Assembly (NCBI RefSeq): GCF_051622035.1
Contig: NC_135360.1
Span: 1,856,001 to 1,920,000 of the forward strand
Reading direction: 5' to 3'
DNA length: 64,000 nt
Origin: Arctopsyche grandis
Taxonomy: Eukaryota; Arthropoda; Insecta; Trichoptera; Hydropsychidae
Shown: piece after piece, positions 1 through 11,237 of the stretch
Position numbering within the stretch: position 1 is the stretch's first letter
Layout of the letters: each line of letters opens with the position of its first letter
Position numbers and translations under genes: made by a program
Notes under the pieces: model-generated
What the model was told of the DNA's origin: nothing
Databases searched by the model: none
Seen by the model: the letters and a program-made list of their open reading frames with translations, nothing else

Positions 1-668
1 TAATAAACGTTATCTTTAAATAAACAAAAATATTTAATAGTGATGTTGTGTCTGGATTGGTATTTTGATTTTGATTTATGAAATTTCAATAATTAAATTG
101 AAAAAGCGATATTCACATATTTTGCAGGAATAAAAACAGTTTTTCGAGTTTTTTGAAACGAACTTACGGGTAAAAGGTTAGTGCTTGATTATTTACGCGG
201 ATGTGGCATTATACTACAGAAAAACATGTTTTTACAATAATAAAGAAAAACCGCATGGAAATAACCACTCATTCGATATAAAAAAAATCATCTTCTCACA
301 GATAAAACACATTTTGAAATTAAAATTAAGATCATCGATAATAGAATTCGACAAACTACTCAAATCCGCCATGCATATTTTGCACTCAAGAGGAAAAAAA
401 TCTAAAGTAAGCAATTAATAAGAATTGATTAATAACCGAAAAATGTATTTTCTTCAAGATAATTTCAATGATAGTGGAAAAACCGCACAAAAAAACAACT
501 GATTATTGAAAATAGCATTGGAATGTTCGAACACGAACACGAAAATTTGAACTGGAAATTTTAAATAATGTTTATTAAATTTTAGGTCTTTTCTTAAGTT
601 TTTGGATTGAATTGTCTCATAAGCCACTCAACGGATCGAGATGAATCGTAAAAGTTATGATAACCCTT
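1..668 (+). repeat. Flank-A repeat, copy 1
   Basis: The same AT-rich sequence recurs at 10159-11063 plus 12425-12660, at 14255-15190 and at 38487-39640. Shared landmarks are a block at about 226-325 containing aaaaacatgtttttacaat and gaaaaaccgcatgg, then aaacaactgattattgaaaa, then a stretch near 600-655 containing ctcataagccactcaacgg. A short open frame at 185-418 reappears at 14584-14799 but not in the other two copies, so I do not call it a gene. Downstream of K3 and K1 this sequence separates the Kelch gene from the micro-exon gene, so it looks like part of a duplicated chromosomal block rather than a classical transposon. Confidence 0.7.
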
Positions 669-882
669 TCATTTTGAACAGGAAATCGACAGATTTTAAG
701 ACATCGACCGAACAACACCAAGATATAGAAAAATCGCGCGATTTATAAAACCCATATATCTCCGAATCTCGAGCCAATCATCATTTTTTATTACCAGATT
801 CGTGTTCACTGAGCATAATTCTATAAGAAAAGTCATATTTCGTCTCTGAAACAAAAAAAAAGTCGTCATTTGCCGAACAGTG
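669..882 (+). repeat. Repeat X, copy 1
   Basis: This roughly 215-bp sequence has a close direct-orientation copy at 62715-62934. Shared landmarks are gacatcgaccgaacaacacc, aatcgcgcgattt, ctccgaatctcgagccaatc and aaaagtcgtcattt. No coding potential or terminal repeats are evident. The other copy abuts the end of a broken pogo transposase, which suggests X is a mobile or captured fragment. 883-1470 holds no gene. Confidence 0.7.
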
Positions 883-1221
883 TAATCGATCATATGTAAT
901 GTATGTATGTACATACACGTTCACACATACCGGCTATGAGCATTTTCAATACAAATTGAACACAGACCAACGTTGAACAAGACTAACGTTGTACTTCCGG
1001 GTTACGAATTCCGTTAGTACCCCGCTTCCGGTTTATTATATTTAGTGATTTTTTTTTTATTTTCATCATATTGATTTCATCACTTTGAAAATTTTCAGTA
1101 ACCAATACTAAGATCCAGTTCAATAGGACGAACAGTGTTCAAAACTTCCCTAAAATACACTGACACACAATAAACATACAGACACTCACACAGAAACACA
1201 GACACACACACATTTTTTCTA

Positions 1222-1239
1222 GATCACGAAAACGTGATC
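1222..1239. repeat. Perfect inverted repeat
   Basis: gatcacg-aaaa-cgtgatc is a perfect 7-bp stem with a 4-nt loop, preceded by a CA-rich stretch (1150-1215). It lies in the noncoding leader between repeat X and the LINE. It could be a boundary hairpin of an unrecognised element. Confidence 0.5.
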
Positions 1240-1379
1240 AGAGGTCGATTCTGAGTTCGAATCAGGTAAAATATGCTTTAAATATCATTGCGGTTGAGCA
1301 CAATATCTGCGACACCATACAGGCCGTTCATACCATTTCGTGGAAACGGCAAGCCGGCGTCAAAACGGGTGGCAAACAA

Positions 1380-2828
1380 ATGGACTATGACTGTCATTGC
1401 TCATCCCACCATTGTTCATTATATAATGTTGTTTTATGTTTTTTTCCATATTATTTTTGTAAAAACAATATTTTTAAAGAAATATCTCCTGTTCATAAGA
1501 AAGGAAAAAAAAACGAAATTTCCAATTACAGGCCTATATCAAAGCTATGTATATTTGCTAAGATACTAGAAAAATTAGTGTACGACCAACTTTTTCCAGC
1601 TATCTCGCAATCTCTTAGTATGCAACAACATGGTTTTCAGAAAGGACGCTCAGTTACAACAAATTTACTACTATTTAATGATTTCGTTACTAATGCCATG
1701 AACGATCGGTCTCAGGTTGATACTATATATACAGATTATAGTAAGGCATTTGACAGGATTGATCACGATATTCTCCTTGAAAAACTTTTACAGATCGGTA
1801 TTCATGGTGATCTCTATAGATGGTTCACCTCATACATTACACGTCGATCACAGGCTGTCTTATTAAATGGATTTATATCGAAATGGATGAATATTCCTTC
1901 TGGTGTTCCACAAGGCTCCCTCTTGGGACCTCTATTATTCAATATTTTCATCTTCGATATTGAAAAATGTTTTCAGAATTCAAGTGTACTATTATTTGCT
2001 GATGATATGAAGATTTTCAAGAGAATAGACAACCGAAATGATGCTTTGGCCCTACAAGATGATTTGTTCAGGCTAGAGGCTTATTGCAGCATAAATAAGT
2101 TGGAAATTAATGTAGCAAAATGCTCCTGCATAACCTTCACCAGAAAACTATGTCCAGTTGACTTTCCTCATTCAATCAACGGACATAGACTCACAAGGGT
2201 ATCGGAAATTAGGGATTTGGGAGTCTTTTTAAACTCTGATCTATCCTTTAGTAAACATATTGACAATGTTGTAGCTCGAGCGTCGAAGGCCCTCGGGTTC
2301 GTCATCCGGTCCTCCAAATGCTTTACTTCTATAAAATCATACAAAATACTATATTGTGCATACGTAAGAAGTATTGTTGAGTTTGCATCCCAAGTTTGGA
2401 ACCCAGAGTACTCTGTTGCAAGAGACAGATTGGAGCGCATTCAGAAGAGATTCTTGAGGTACGTCAGTAGCCGTTTTGGATTAACCTATACTTCCTATGA
2501 AGATGCTTGTAGGTGTCAGAATCTACTTCCTCTTGTCAAAAGAAGGGAGATAGCTGACATCTCAACAATTTTGAACATCCTTAACGGCTCGATCGACTGT
2601 CCTCAATTATTGAGCAGACTATCATTGCGTGTACCAAATAGAATGACTAGATGTAATGAACTCCTTTACATACCTAATACTTTTTCTAATTATGGAAGAA
2701 GCTCATTCATCTGGCGTGCAAGCTCCACCGTCAACACACTAATCTTAACAATTTCTATGTTTGACTTATTTAATATTAATGCTATACAAGCTAGAGTAAT
2801 TATTGCAAATTTGTTTTTCGATGATTAA
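1380..2828 (+). CDS. Reverse transcriptase, partial (LINE)
   Basis: This is an open frame of 482 codons, but LINE similarity begins near codon 36 (nt 1485) with PVHKKGKKNEISNYRPIS; the upstream codons are probably chance sequence. RT motifs in order are NYRPIS, QHGFQKGRS, DYSKAFDRIDHDIL, SGVPQGSLLGPLLF and the catalytic FADD at residues 206-209 (nt 1995-2006). They are followed by the thumb and C-terminal region with the YVRSIVEFASQVWNP signature. The product copies element RNA at the target site in family members. Without an endonuclease domain this copy cannot be autonomous. The frame has no stops, so it is young or recently inserted. A related fragment lies at 26017-26343 on the other strand. 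Confidence 0.75.
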   Translation: MDYDCHCSSHHCSLYNVVLCFFPYYFCKNNIFKEISPVHKKGKKNEISNYRPISKLCIFAKILEKLVYDQLFPAISQSLSMQQHGFQKGRSVTTNLLLFNDFVTNAMNDRSQVDTIYTDYSKAFDRIDHDILLEKLLQIGIHGDLYRWFTSYITRRSQAVLLNGFISKWMNIPSGVPQGSLLGPLLFNIFIFDIEKCFQNSSVLLFADDMKIFKRIDNRNDALALQDDLFRLEAYCSINKLEINVAKCSCITFTRKLCPVDFPHSINGHRLTRVSEIRDLGVFLNSDLSFSKHIDNVVARASKALGFVIRSSKCFTSIKSYKILYCAYVRSIVEFASQVWNPEYSVARDRLERIQKRFLRYVSSRFGLTYTSYEDACRCQNLLPLVKRREIADISTILNILNGSIDCPQLLSRLSLRVPNRMTRCNELLYIPNTFSNYGRSSFIWRASSTVNTLILTISMFDLFNINAIQARVIIANLFFDD

Positions 2829-3178
2829 TTTTAATGAAAATTTACGATTGTGATTATGAATTTTTATTTTGATGTATTTATTTTGTCTTTTTGTTTTTTG
2901 TTATATATTATATTTTTTTTTATTATTTCATAATTTTTATTCTTATTATTTTGATATTTTTATTATACTGTTATTTCTATTTTTTTTCTTTTTTTGTTTT
3001 CTTTAACTATCTTACTCTATTATCATTTTTGTTTCTTATTTTAAATGTTTGAGCTTTTCTTTTTTTTTACCTATATGTGAAAATTATTAATGGCTTACTT
3101 AACATAATTATATTTTTTTTACTATCAATCTATGTAACTTAATAAACTGTAAATTTTCCAAATAAATAAATAAATAAA
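1470..3178 (+). mobile_element. 5'-truncated non-LTR retrotransposon (CR1/Daphne-like)
   Basis: An intact reverse transcriptase frame (to 2828) is followed by about 350 bp of T-rich 3' UTR and a tail of repeated AAAT units (3161-3178). Such tails are typical of CR1/jockey-group LINEs. The endonuclease domain is absent, so the copy is 5'-truncated; homology starts near 1485. The sequence after the tail (3180-3260) has accgggat-like palindromic motifs. It is followed by a second copy of the 'ataagccactcaacgg' stretch also seen at about 620, so the element sits inside duplicated flank sequence. Confidence 0.8.
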
Positions 3179-4067
3179 TTTCTGCCAGCACCGTAATCCC
3201 GGTATTCAAATTAGTTTCAGCACCGGGATTTACGGTACCAGAAAACACCGGGATCCCGGGATTGGAGGCCTTATAAGCCACTCAACGGATTGAGATGAAT
3301 AGTAAAAGTTATGATAGCCCTTTCAAAAACGTATAACTGACGCTAGCATATCTGGTAGTTATTGTATATCTAGTTTCGTTCAAAATGTCATGACACGTTT
3401 AGCCCTATAAAACCAATTCACTCTACCGTGCTTAAAAAGAGTGGAACTTTCAAAAATGAAAAAAAAAGATTAATCAAAAGAAATACCAATTCTTTAAGTG
3501 AAAATCCAAATAATTCAAATTTGTATGTGAAAAAATATATTTGAAGAAAAACACTATTACATTTCAGAAGCGCTGGTATAAAGACAATTAAAGGAAATAT
3601 TTTGATTACTTTGAATAAATAATTAAGAAAATATAAAATAAAAAATATTTAAATAATTGAGAAACGTTCTTGAAATTGTTGACAATTATTGAAAACATAG
3701 ATGAATAAAATTATCCCATAAAAATACTATTAAACTTAATAAAAGTGTGAAAAACCATCTTAAAATCAGTCGAAAATCATTGAAAACACAAAAAAATGTG
3801 TTCATCAAAATTTTTTATCGGAGAGTCTCTGGTACTATTTGAAAATTGTTTATTTACAAGAAAAATAAACGTTTACTTCGCCGAAGATAGCGTGAAAAAC
3901 AATTCTGCAAACCGTTTGAGAATAACTGGAATTTAATAAACTGACGGAAATCTGTGAAATCATTTGAATTTGTAAAGTTACATTATTTGGAAATTAGCTT
4001 TAGGATAAAACATATTAATAAAATAAAAGTTTCAGAGCCACTGACTTTACCATATTGATTATTTCTC

Positions 4068-6465
4068 ATAAAAGTTGACACTGCCCAAAAATATCGACAC
4101 CAAATGCCCTTCAAACCCTGTCGTCTGATCATCTCCCGATAATCTTCTCAATCGACGGGAAACCCGAGGAAATCATCAAGCATAGTTGGGATTACGGGAG
4201 AGCTAACTGGCGAGATTTCAAGTCGTACAGAAATGACCAAACCATTCTAACTTCTACCACACTCACAAACAAAACCGAAATCGACAGCTCCATAATACAC
4301 CTAACGGAATCAATAACTCGATCCAAACACCTTTACATACCTAAGACACAATACATTGAACACAAATTAGAGATAACTGACTTTGTTGCAAATCTAATTA
4401 AAAGTAAAAATAAACTCCGTAAAATTTGGCAAACATCAAAAAATTCAGCATTGAAAACATTAATTAATAAGCTCACATATCACATTAAAATTAGAATCAA
4501 AGAAATCAAAAATGAAGCTTGGTCTAAAAAATTAGAAAAATTGAGCTCAGTTGATGGCTCTCTATGGAAATTAGCTAAAGCGATTCGCAGGACAAAAAAC
4601 TCGATTCCTCCATTAGATGATGCAGGAATCTCAGTGACGCGTGATTGCGACAAAGCAGAACTATTATCAAAATCCTTCCAAAAACATCACACACTCACAC
4701 AACATTACAATCACATACCAACGCATAATAAAGTCAACCGGTCCATTAAAATCATCACAAAAACTCCCACTAACAGTACTAAAAATATAAAATTGGTGCA
4801 TCCGTGTGAAATCCAAAATATAATACGTAATTTAAAAAATAAAAAGGCACCTGGGCGAGATTCAATAGATAACATCACAATCAAACAACTTCCATTTAAA
4901 GCTTTAGTCTCACTATCTAAAATATTCAACGCATGTTTACTCACCGGGTATTTCCCAGAATACTGGAAAACAGCCAACGTAATTCCCATACTTAAGCCCG
5001 ATAAAAGCTCAAAAAACCCGGCCAATTATCGACCCATTAGCTTACTTTGCACGCTTTCAAAAATTCTGGAAAAAATAATCTACACACGTTTACTTAAAGT
5101 CGTAAATAAGAAATTAATAAATGAACAATTTGGATTTCGCACTGGACATTCCACGACCCAACAACTAACAAGACTAACTGAACACGTGACGAAGAACTTT
5201 AATATGAAGAGAAGTACCGGAATGGTATGTCTCGACATAGAAAAGGCCTTCGACACGGTTTGGCACGATGGACTCATTCATAAGCTCCTTATTAACAAAA
5301 TACCAAACTACCTAATTCTCATCATCAAATCGTACTTAACTCGTAGAAAGCTAGTGGTTAGCGTAAATAATGAATTATCGTCTCCAAAAATAATCGCAGC
5401 TGGCGTTCCGCAGGGGAGCTTGCTTGGCCCACTCTTGTTCTCCATATATATAAATGACATACCTATTCCAAAAAACTGTCACATAGCCCTATATGCAGAT
5501 GATACAGCTTGCTTCACAAATAGCAAAAAACCAGACACTATTCTTAAAAATCTTGAATTTGCAATTAAAACAATGACTGAACACTTCACTAAGTGGAAAA
5601 TTCAAATTAATCAAACCAAAACAGACGCCATATTCTTTAGTGTTAGAAAACATAAGCCAAGTTCAGATCTGAAAATCCCCTCTGGAGAAAGTCTGAAATG
5701 GCAGTCAGTAATAAAATATTTAGGAGTAACGTTTGATAAAAGAATGAGATGGGCACCTCACATTGAGGCAGCGAAATGCAAGGCGATGCGGGGTATATCC
5801 TCAATATATCCAATATTTAATCGCCATAGTTCTTTATCAACGCTAAATAAAATAAAATTATATCGCGCGCTCATATTACCATTATTAACCTATGCTTCAC
5901 CTGTATGGAATAACGCCTCGAATACTAACCTTTCCAAGCTCCAAGTAATACAAAATAAATCCCTTAAAATAATTTATAATACACCCATGTATACTAACCT
6001 GAAAAAACTGCATGCTATATATAATATTCCGTTTGTTACAGACATTACTAACAAACTAACCAGTAGATTCTATGAAAGAATCACTAATAACCATACTAAC
6101 ACACTTGTGAAGAGTCTCGGTGATTACAACAAAATGTCTATACCCTTCAGGTATAAACACAGATTACCTAAACACAATCTGCTTTAGGTCATCGACTTTA
6201 GATCGTCTTTAATTAATATTATGTATTAGATGTATTATGAACATTTATAAGGATTGTAAATAGGTTTTTGAGCTCTTTTTCCTATTATGCTTTAGATTAA
6301 CATTAGAATAATATAATACTGTGATTACTAACCAAATTAAATTAAAATTGTAAAATAGAAAATGATCAGTAGATCAGTAGCTATTAAAATAGATATAAGA
6401 TGTATTGTGAACATAATTTCGTAATAATAAAAAGCATTTAAAAATCAAAAAAATAAAAGTTGACA
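4068..6465 (+). mobile_element. 5'-truncated jockey-type LINE with target-site duplication
   Basis: The 13-bp direct repeat ataaaagttgaca flanks the insert at 4068-4080 and 6453-6465. The paralogous flank at about 29530 has one copy of this site and no insert, which fixes the boundaries (element 4081-6452). From 4084 on it is colinear, at a constant offset and without indels in the coding part, with the full-length copy at 17875-22187. The 5' part (ORF1 and most of the endonuclease) is missing, as expected from incomplete reverse transcription. The 3' tail is A-rich. Confidence 0.95.
4082..6187 (+). pseudogene. LINE ORF2 fragment (endonuclease C-terminus plus reverse transcriptase)
   Basis: The frame of the full-length ORF2 stays open from the truncation point to the shared stop at 6187, about 700 codons. 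It begins just before the endonuclease SDH motif, where codon 4140-4142 is CAT (His). It then carries the complete RT: NYRPISLLCTL, EKAFDTVWHDGLIHKL, GVPQGSLLGPLLFS and catalytic YADD. Differences from the full-length copy are scattered single substitutions. Because the N-terminal endonuclease, ORF1 and the promoter are missing, I call it a dead copy despite the open frame. No methionine is needed for the frame to be open; the first in-frame ATG is well inside. Confidence 0.9.
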
Positions 6466-7034
6466 ATACTAGAAAATTTCACGATTCGATAAAAACCATG
6501 ATATAACAGAATAAAAATGTAAAAGTATTTGAGAAACCTTCGTAAATCATTTGAGAGCCGTTGGAATGTAGCAAATTGCAAAAACATATATGAAATTCAT
6601 CTTCATTTTTAAATAAAAGTTATAATTATGAAAAGTTTGAGAATCACTTAATGAATAATGGAAAAGTATTTTTTAATCGACGAAGTGTGAAAAATATTTG
6701 ATAGCCACTGTTTGAAATAAATTTAAAGAAATATACAAAATTTATTTTCAATTTCGAATTTAAAGTCGTATTATTTAAAAAAGAAAAATTATAAGAAATG
6801 AAATATAACATTTCTGGATTGAATTGAATTGAATTCATTTTTATGTTTAAAGTATGTATGTATATGTTTTTGATTTTGGCCATTCTCTGATTTTTCAGTT
6901 CATTTAGATAATATTAATTATTCATGAGTAAATAAACATTAAATATTGACGGAAAAATAAAATATAGTTTGAGAAGTTGTTGCATATTATGTATTTATTA
7001 AAACATTTGGATAAATTAAAAATTCAAAAGGTAC

Positions 7035-7857
7035 TGTTACATTCGTGGGTGATGTGTATTTTGTTGTTATTAATATTTCCGCTGCCACCAAGCGTTTTTG
7101 CGGAACGCTACTCCGTAAATAAAACTCACTTTATTTTATAAGATGTTTATCTTCTTTAATAGTAGTAAGTATACACGAGATTAATGTACAAGTTTGTATT
7201 ACTAGTTACTAGTTACTAGTGAGTAGTTACTAGTTAGAGTGTTTAATCGCGAGTCACTAGTTAGACGGTTCAATTGTAAGTCAGTGATTAGTAAGAGTGT
7301 TCGATCGCAAGTCATCTTCCATATGTTTAACATCAGTATATATTCAATAGAGGTAACAATTTGGACCAATCATAGTTCGTGAGAAAATAATATTTTTAGG
7401 GGGGAACTCGAATCGTTAAAACAATATCTTAAGACTTTAATACTTTGACCCTTGGGTGTATCGAGAAATGGTTTACACACAATTAGTAACACAATTAGCT
7501 ACGCAGCTTTAAAAGGGTTTTGAGGGAATACGATTCGAGTCGAGTCGTGTGAAAAATGCTGGTAAACTAATTAAAGATAATATTTTTAGTGTTTGCATAT
7601 GTATCCCTTGAGGGTAGATTTCGATTATTTCAATTAAAGCGATAAAGTTAATTGAAAAACGATATTTTTAGTGTTAACATATGTGTCCTGAATGTATCGA
7701 GAAATGGCTGAGTAGATGCACGCAATTTGTTGTGCAGGCTTAAGAAGGGCTTTGATATTTTTGGGGGAAACATAATTCGTCTCGCAGATTGATTTAAGGG
7801 TCGTGGGAATAGAATACAGCTAACATAAAACAAATAAAGACTAATGTAGACGTAACA
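7035..7857. mobile_element. Insertion with TGTTAC...GTAACA ends (solo LTR-like)
   Basis: Compared with the uninterrupted flank at about 30095, an 823-bp block is inserted here between two copies of gtac (7031-7034 and 7858-7861). It begins TGTTAC and ends GTAACA, matching LTR-type TG...CA ends with a 4-bp target duplication. An AATAAA lies near each end. It contains a short ttactag tandem stretch (7198-7245) and no coding frame of note. A short-TIR DNA element is the alternative. Confidence 0.65.
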
Positions 7858-7919
7858 GTACATTTAATGATTATTTAATATTACATTTTTTTCAAATAAT
7901 ACAAAAAAACTCCAGTCGA

Positions 7920-8772
7920 TCAAATACTCTCGTTCTGCTCAGACTTGTTGAAGCTTTCCAAGATTTGTTCGTCTCGTCGTATTCCCAAACATCACTTAAA
8001 TAACTTTTTCCATCGAATCCAACTGAAAATCAAAACAATAAATTAATTCTACATTCAAGACCCATAAATCCAAATTAACTTGTGATACAAAACTCACATC
8101 AATATTCGATCCCCCAACCAGTGCCATTTTATATCCTTTTATTTTTCTACGAGGGGTCTCTCTTGGGATGAAAGATTTATCAATCTTGTTTATAATTTCT
8201 TGTCTAATAGTGGTCATACACTCTGCACACGAATTACAGAACGTCATTACTTTATAGACGATAAACTGAAAATATAACACATTATTCGAATGATTTTTAT
8301 CACTAAACTGCAACATTCATTTCATTTCAAATACCTCCATGGAGAGTAAGGATAACCTCACGAATCTTATCAGCTGTGCCAAATCACTTTTACGGTTCGC
8401 ATTATCATGATTTACCCACAATTTCACAGCATTGAATACGTCTTCTTCGGAAGGCACGTTCAAATAATCCGATTTCAAGATTTCGTTCACGTTGGAGACC
8501 GGCAGATTCAGAAAATCTTTAGTTTTGTGCAGCTAAAACAGAAGTGGAGTTGAAAAATATTTAAGTGACATATTCTTTTATATAATCAACACTCACCGTC
8601 TCGAAATTTCCCAGAGTCAAATCCATTGCCTCTGTCTTCAATTCGGAATCTTCCGTTGATTTCAAAACTTCCAAGCAATTGGAAAGATCGACCGTTTCAT
8701 ATCGCGGTGGAATTTTCACTTCGAGTCGATTTGCTAGCTCCATTAATTTGTCGTAGTGACGGTCAGCTATGC
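7920..8772 (-). pseudogene. Kelch-like gene K1, truncated at both ends
   Basis: Minus-strand exons homologous to K3 are 8597-8772 (end of BTB, start of BACK; 176 bp as in K3), 8335-8532 (BACK, 198 bp), 8098-8265 (BACK to Kelch linker) and 7920-8022 (part of the last Kelch exon). Splice signals are kept. Exons 1-2 and the promoter are missing: intron 2 stops at 8789, where a Helitron-like element starts. Kelch exons 6-9 are also missing, removed by a fusion of intron 9 to intron 5 near 8070-8085. The fused exons are out of phase (phase 0 to phase 1), giving an early stop soon after 8022. No Kelch propeller can be made. Decayed copy of a KLHL-type Cul3 adaptor gene. Confidence 0.88.
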
Positions 8773-8989
8773 CTAAAATTATATTTCAACTAGCTGTATT
8801 ACCCGGCTTCGCTCAGTGTTTATAATATAAACCGCTTAAACATGACTAAGCTAATTTAATTAAAAAAAAAAAAAAATTTAAAATTTAAAAAAAAAATTTA
8901 AAAAAAAATAAAAAAAAAAAAAAATCAAAAAAAAAAATCAAAAAAAAAATTTAAAAAAATCAAAAAAAATAATCAAATTTTTTTTTTTG

Positions 8990-9540
8990 CCTTCTAGGGC
9001 TTCGCCCTCGGCACCCCCCAGAGCCTTTGCCTTCTAGGGCTTCGCCCCTCCACGCCCCATGAGCAATTGCCGTTTAGGGCTTCGCCCCCATGATCAGTTG
9101 CCTTTTAGGGCTTCGCCCCTCCGCGCCCCCATGATTCAAAGCCGTCTAGGGCTTCGCCCCCCTTATTTAATGCCTTTTAGGGCTTCGCCCCCCGCGCCCC
9201 CAAGATTAATTGCCGTTTCGGGCTTCGCCCCCCTTAGTTAATGCCTTTTAGGGCTTCGCCCCTCCGCACCCCCATGATTAAATGCCGTCTAGGGCTTCGC
9301 CCCCCCTAGTTAATGCCTTTTAGGGCTTCGCCCCCCGCGCCCCCAAGATTAATTGCCGTTTAGGGCTTCGCCCCCCTTAGTTAATGCCTTTTAGGGCTTC
9401 GCCCCTCCGCGCCCCCATGATTAAATGCCGTCTAAGGCTTCGCCCCCATGATCAGTTGCCTTTTAGGGCTTCGCCCCTCCGCGCCCCCATGATTAATTGC
9501 CGTCTAGGGCTTCGCCCCCCTTAGTTAATGCCTATTAGGG
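8990..9540. repeat. GC-rich tandem array with GGGCTTCGCCC hairpins, part 1
   Basis: Units of about 30-35 bp alternate 'gccttttagggcttcgcccc' with spacers such as 'tccgcgcccccatgatt'. Each unit contains the palindrome GGGC-TTC-GCCC. Frames run open through parts of the array on both strands only because stops are rare in this composition. Confidence 0.9.
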
Positions 9541-9985
9541 CTTGCGCCCCATGAGGCTGGGCCCCCCGGGCCCCCTTCGGGGCCCCACGGGGCTGCGCCC
9601 CTTGTGGCGCCCCCTTTTGAGCCCCATGGGGCTGCGCCCCATGAGGCTGGGCCCCCCGGGCCCCCTTCGGGGCCCCACGGGGCTGCGTCCCTTGTGGCGC
9701 CCCCTTTTGAGCCCCATGGGGCTGCGCCCCATGAGGCTGGGCCCCCCGGGCCCCCTTCGGGGCCCCACGGGGCCCCACGGGGCTGCGCCCCTTGTGGCGC
9801 CCCCTTTTGAGCCCCATGGGGCTGCGCCCCATGAGGCTGGGCCCCCCCGGGGCCCCACGGGGCTGCGCCCCTCGTGGCGCCCCCTTTTGAGCCCCATGGG
9901 GCTGCGCCCCATGAGGCTGGGCCCCCCGGGCCCCCTTCGGGGCCCCACGGGGCTGCGCCCCTTGTGGCGCCCCTGGCGGGGCCCC
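9541..9985. repeat. 90-bp GC-rich tandem repeat, part 2
   Basis: The marker atgaggctgg recurs at 9551, 9641, 9731, 9831 and 9911, giving a 90-bp period with one 10-bp gain and one 10-bp loss. Units carry nested palindromes such as ggggcc-ccttcg-ggcccc-type stems. The proline/glycine-rich reading frames on both strands are composition artefacts. Confidence 0.9.
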
Positions 9986-10158
9986 ACGAAGCTACTCGCC
10001 TTGCGCCCCCGCGGGGGTGAATCCATTGAAACGAAAAAAACAAATCGGCGCCCATGGATCGAAAAAAAAAAAATCGAATCACGTGTTCGATGACGTCACC
10101 GATCTACGGACGATGACCAAGGATACATACAAAGTCTCTTTCCAAATTATAGATTAGA

Positions 10159-11063
10159 TAGTATGATCGACTTTTCTTGCCAATGCATAAAATTATTAAA
10201 AATGAAAATAATTGCGATATTTAAAATATAAAAAAAAAATTAATGGAATTAAATTGCCATTTACCCAATATATCGAATTATTGGTAGTGAAATAGGTATA
10301 AATAAAGAGTAAGTACTTTCATAGTGCATGGATAAGAATTTCATATACAAACATATCAATTTAATAAAAAAATGAGAGTGAAAATTGAAATAAAAATAAA
10401 TATTTAAGCACATCAAAATACGTGCAGGTCAACTATTTTATTTTTAAGGTAAATAAAATAAGGTTAAAATAAGCAAAGTAACGTTAAGTTATTTTCTTAA
10501 TTTATTTATTCATAATCATTGAGAAATTTGAATTTATTTTTATTCCCTCTCAATTTTGTAATAAACGTTATCTTTTAATAAACAAAAATATTTAATAGTG
10601 ATATTGGATTGTTATTTGAATTTTGATTTATGAAATTTCAATGATTAAATTGTAAAAGCGATATTCACATATTTTTGCAAGAATAAAAACAGTTTTTGGA
10701 GTTTTTTGAAACGAACTTACATGTAAAGGGTTAGCACTTGATTATTTACCCGGATGTGGCATTATACTACACAAAAACATGTTTTTACAATAATAACGAA
10801 AAACCGCATGGAAATAACCACTCATCCGATATTAAAATAATCGTATTCTCACAGATAAAACACATTTTGAAATTAAAAATAAGATCATCAATTATTACTA
10901 AAGTAAGCAATTAATAAGAATTGATTAATAACCGAAAAATGTATTTTCTTCGAGATAATTTCAATGATAGTGGAAAAAACGCACAAAAAAACAACTGATT
11001 ATTGAAAATAGCATCAGAATTGTTGACACTGGTTTTAACTCTTATCTATAATATTATATTATA
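10159..11063 (+). repeat. Flank-A repeat, copy 2 (first part)
   Basis: Colinear with 38487-39410 downstream of K3's 5' end, starting at 'gtatgatcgacttttcttgcc'-type sequence. It is interrupted at 11064 by an insertion and resumes at about 12425. It contains no gene that I can see. Confidence 0.8.
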
Positions 11064-11237
11064 CTAGTGTTAGACCCGTTGATTTCAACGGGTGGTTTCG
11101 AAAAGGAATTGAAACTCGAATAAAAATAAAGTTAAAGATGTTGAATCGACTGGTTTCGGAAAGAAATTGATGCACGAATTACGAATGACAAATTACGAAG
11201 TGATTACGAATTACGAATTACATTTTGTGTATCGACG

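Larger units (their letters stand above)
3371..8789 (-). repeat. Segmental duplication unit 1 (3' flank B plus Kelch gene K1)
   Basis: 3371-4080 and 6466-7030 match 28911-30080 almost base for base, and the end part also matches 35570-35770. Each time a Kelch gene on the minus strand follows at the high-coordinate side. The match is interrupted here by the LINE (4081-6452) and an LTR-like insertion (7035-7857), both absent from unit 2. The flank itself shows no gene. The unit ends where the Helitron-like element begins at 8790. Confidence 0.85.
8790..10158 (-). mobile_element. Helitron-like element H1, copy 1, with GC-rich hairpin array
   Basis: On the minus strand the element begins TCTAATCTATAATTTGGAAAG (first 20 bases from 10158) and ends CCGGGTAATACAGCTAG at 8790, between host A and T. 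TC...CTAG ends and AT target insertion are Helitron hallmarks. A second copy with the same ends lies at 43174-44672. The interior holds poly-A-rich DNA (8860-8990), then tandem GC repeats. There is no Rep/helicase gene, so it is nonautonomous. Only related ends are seen at 27018, 51859, 54429 and 56439. Confidence 0.75.

Noticed and set aside
185-418. 77-codon frame shared with 14584-14799
   Set aside because: Two of the four flank-A copies lack the frame because of a deletion, and the composition is that of translated AT-rich DNA.
9521-10093. Long proline/glycine/arginine-rich frames on both strands
   Set aside because: They run through a 90-bp GC tandem repeat in several frames and on both strands at once; open only because stops are rare in that composition.
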